Source of the DNA: Chlorogloeopsis fritschii PCC 6912
GTDB lineage: Bacteria; Cyanobacteriota; Cyanobacteriia; Cyanobacteriales; Nostocaceae
DNA: 64,000 nt
Assembly: GCF_000317285.1 (NCBI RefSeq)
Contig: NZ_AJLN01000066.1
Location: 1-64,000, forward strand
Direction: 5' to 3'
Shown: positions 62,513 to 64,000 of the stretch, piece after piece
How the letters are laid out: each line of letters begins with the position of its first letter
Numbering within the stretch: the stretch's first letter is position 1
Program-made: the position numbers and the translations under genes
Notes under the pieces: generated by a model
Seen by the model: only the letters and a program-made list of their open reading frames with translations
Database searches by the model: none
Told to the model about the DNA's origin: nothing

Positions 62513-64000
62513 TTAAACTACTTCCCCCAACATCGCCATAATGTCCGCCTCCAAAGACTTAATATCATTCTCAATTTCATCTAGGGGACGAGGCGGCTGA
62601 TATACATAAAAATGACGATTTAAGGGAATCTCATACCCAACTTTTGTTTTAGAAAAATCAATCCAAGCATCTGGTACATGGGGCAATACCTCCGCCTCTA
62701 AATATGCCTGACAATGTTCTTTTACTAACTTAATTAACTCTTCTACACTCGCATCCTTGTCATATCCCAATGGTATCGGCAATGTAATATCATCTGGTAA
62801 AGGTACAATTTCCGTATCTCGCAAATTACTATCTGGTTCAGCATTCCCCTTCTTATCTCGACAGATTTCCGCTTCTGGATCGGCCTCACCTAACGCTGCT
62901 AAAATCGCCTTTATCACCGGATCTTTCAACTTTAGCCCTGCATTCTTTAGCACCCGATCCAAGTCCCGCATAAACTCAGCACGAGACATATAAAGCTTAT
63001 TCTCGTCCAGACACCGCAAAGCATCTAAAATCTGATTTTGCAGACTTTCACCCATCTCAATTTCTAACTGTTGCACCTTAGCATCTTTACGCTTCTTACT
63101 CGTTGCCAAATCCTGAAACGCCTTTTGTTCTGACAACCGAGCCAAACGCTCCTCACTTGCCTGAAAATTTAATCTTAACGGACGCTCCACTGTCATTTTG
63201 AGAAACCCAAACTCCCGATTATCAAAAATCTTTGAGCATACTCGCTTGTGTGTCTGCCCGTCTGACTCTACTTCACTGACACCATTCTGCTCAAAATCTT
63301 TATACAGTCTCACCAGTTCCGCAATATGCTCAGGTGATAACTCATTGCGTTTATTACCGAGACTCTTTTTCATTTTCTGGAAGTGGCGAGTACCATCAAT
63401 AAGCTGAACTTTTCCTTGACGATGCGCTGCTTTTTTATTCGTCACCAACCATATATAAGTAAAAATCCCCGTGTTATAGAACATCTGATCGGGTAGAGCA
63501 ACTACCGCATCAAGCCAGTCATTTTCAATAATCCAACGGCGAATGTTACTTTCACCACTCCCCGCATCCCCTGTAAACAAAGGCGAGCCATTAAACACAA
63601 TGGCAATTCGAGAACCATCACCCCCTACCTCTGGCGAAGCGTGCATTTTCGAGATCATGTGTTGCAAAAACAACAGCGAACCATCATTTATTCGAGGTAA
63701 ACCTGCCCCAAACCGCCCCTTAAACCCTAAGTTGTCATACTCATCTTTAATAAAATCCTCTTCTGGCTTCCATTCCACACCAAAAGGCGGATTAGCAAAC
63801 ATATAGTGAAAGTGTTTATCAGGATGACCGTCACGGGGTAAAAAATTATTACTGTTGCTTTTTGCGTTCTTTATCCCCAAGGTGTCGCCATAGATGATAT
63901 TGTCAATTGGCTCATCTTTAATCAGTAAGTCAGAACAGCAAATCGCATAGGATTCGGGATTATACTCCTGCCCAAATAACCCTAAGTTTGCTTCAGGATT
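62513..64000 (-). CDS. hsdM: Type I restriction-modification methyltransferase (5' end outside window)
   Basis: 496 codons are visible; the frame is open to the right edge, so the N-terminal part is missing. N6-adenine methylase motif IV is NPPFGVEW (near 63790). Other marks: FGQEYNPESYAICCSDLLIK, a SRIAIVFNGSPLFTGDAGSG loop, and DAVVALPDQMFYNTGIFTYI, typical of HsdM. An insert near NDIKSLEADIMAML ends the protein. It is the first visible gene of the operon hsdM-TA-TA-hsdS-antitoxin-rpn-hsdR. An internal TTG at 63880 is not the real start. Confidence 0.95.
   Translation of the reverse strand, partial: NPEANLGLFGQEYNPESYAICCSDLLIKDEPIDNIIYGDTLGIKNAKSNSNNFLPRDGHPDKHFHYMFANPPFGVEWKPEEDFIKDEYDNLGFKGRFGAGLPRINDGSLLFLQHMISKMHASPEVGGDGSRIAIVFNGSPLFTGDAGSGESNIRRWIIENDWLDAVVALPDQMFYNTGIFTYIWLVTNKKAAHRQGKVQLIDGTRHFQKMKKSLGNKRNELSPEHIAELVRLYKDFEQNGVSEVESDGQTHKRVCSKIFDNREFGFLKMTVERPLRLNFQASEERLARLSEQKAFQDLATSKKRKDAKVQQLEIEMGESLQNQILDALRCLDENKLYMSRAEFMRDLDRVLKNAGLKLKDPVIKAILAALGEADPEAEICRDKKGNAEPDSNLRDTEIVPLPDDITLPIPLGYDKDASVEELIKLVKEHCQAYLEAEVLPHVPDAWIDFSKTKVGYEIPLNRHFYVYQPPRPLDEIENDIKSLEADIMAMLGEVV

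Overview
The window is chromosomal DNA of a filamentous, probably heterocyst-forming cyanobacterium (Nostocales). The evidence is the very frequent HIP1 octamer GCGATCGC, a tRNA-Leu(UAA) gene with a group I intron, the trans-splicing split intein at the start of a separate dnaE C-terminal gene, cyanobacterial markers (ndhL, DUF3007, Raf1, MenG, RodZ-like, DUF2949), and abundant short tandem (RATGACT-like) and palindromic dispersed repeats. I cannot name the genus. No rRNA, CRISPR array, intact transposase or prophage was seen.

Layout. 0-5.4 kb: split trnL, then ndhL-DUF3007-trpA, a membrane coiled-coil protein and a Ser/Thr kinase with an SH3 tail. 5.5-15.2 kb: housekeeping genes (uvrC, rlmN, an exported PrxQ, a PPK2 kinase, pfkA) separated by repeat-rich spacers. 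15.2-24.2 kb: an LD-carboxypeptidase and an acetyltransferase between two palindrome clusters, a run of poorly characterised genes (Lin0512, DUF3598, a membrane flavin monooxygenase, an NTF2-like protein), and a two-gene phosphonate-type ABC transporter lacking its binding protein. 24.4-31.2 kb: a 1662-residue REC-PAS8-GAF histidine kinase, a HAD phosphatase and a Uma2 nuclease. 31.3-35.4 kb: a toxin-antitoxin hot spot (one vapC killed by a nonsense codon, one vapC remnant, two intact modules, and a ~100 bp direct repeat on both sides of one module) interrupted by an aspartate aminotransferase gene. 35.7-46.8 kb: class I FBP aldolase, RodZ-like protein, gatA, dnaE-C with split intein, a putative PD-(D/E)XK protein, DUF445, menG, a REC-GAF regulator and raf1. 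46.8-54.8 kb: a Cache hybrid kinase behind an orphan solute-binding lipoprotein, a MarR regulator with a Fe-S/SCP2 protein that share two identical 14-bp operators, and a GT39 glycosyltransferase. 54.9-64 kb: a type I restriction-modification operon (hsdM partial at the right edge, hsdS, hsdR) with two complete toxin-antitoxin pairs between hsdM and hsdS, and an orphan antitoxin plus a frameshifted Rpn nuclease between hsdS and hsdR.

The observations I rate most worth checking are: the RM operon interleaved with toxin-antitoxin pairs and coupled to them by start/stop overlaps; the MarR/Fe-S-SCP2 switch with duplicated palindromic operators; the binding-protein/Cache-kinase pair; the decaying toxin genes and flanking direct repeats at 31-35 kb; and the way short dispersed repeats have entered genes (in-frame inserts in rlmN and two kinases) or run right up to start codons (trpA, menG, DUF445). 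All functional statements come from reading the sequence and recalling families; no search was run.
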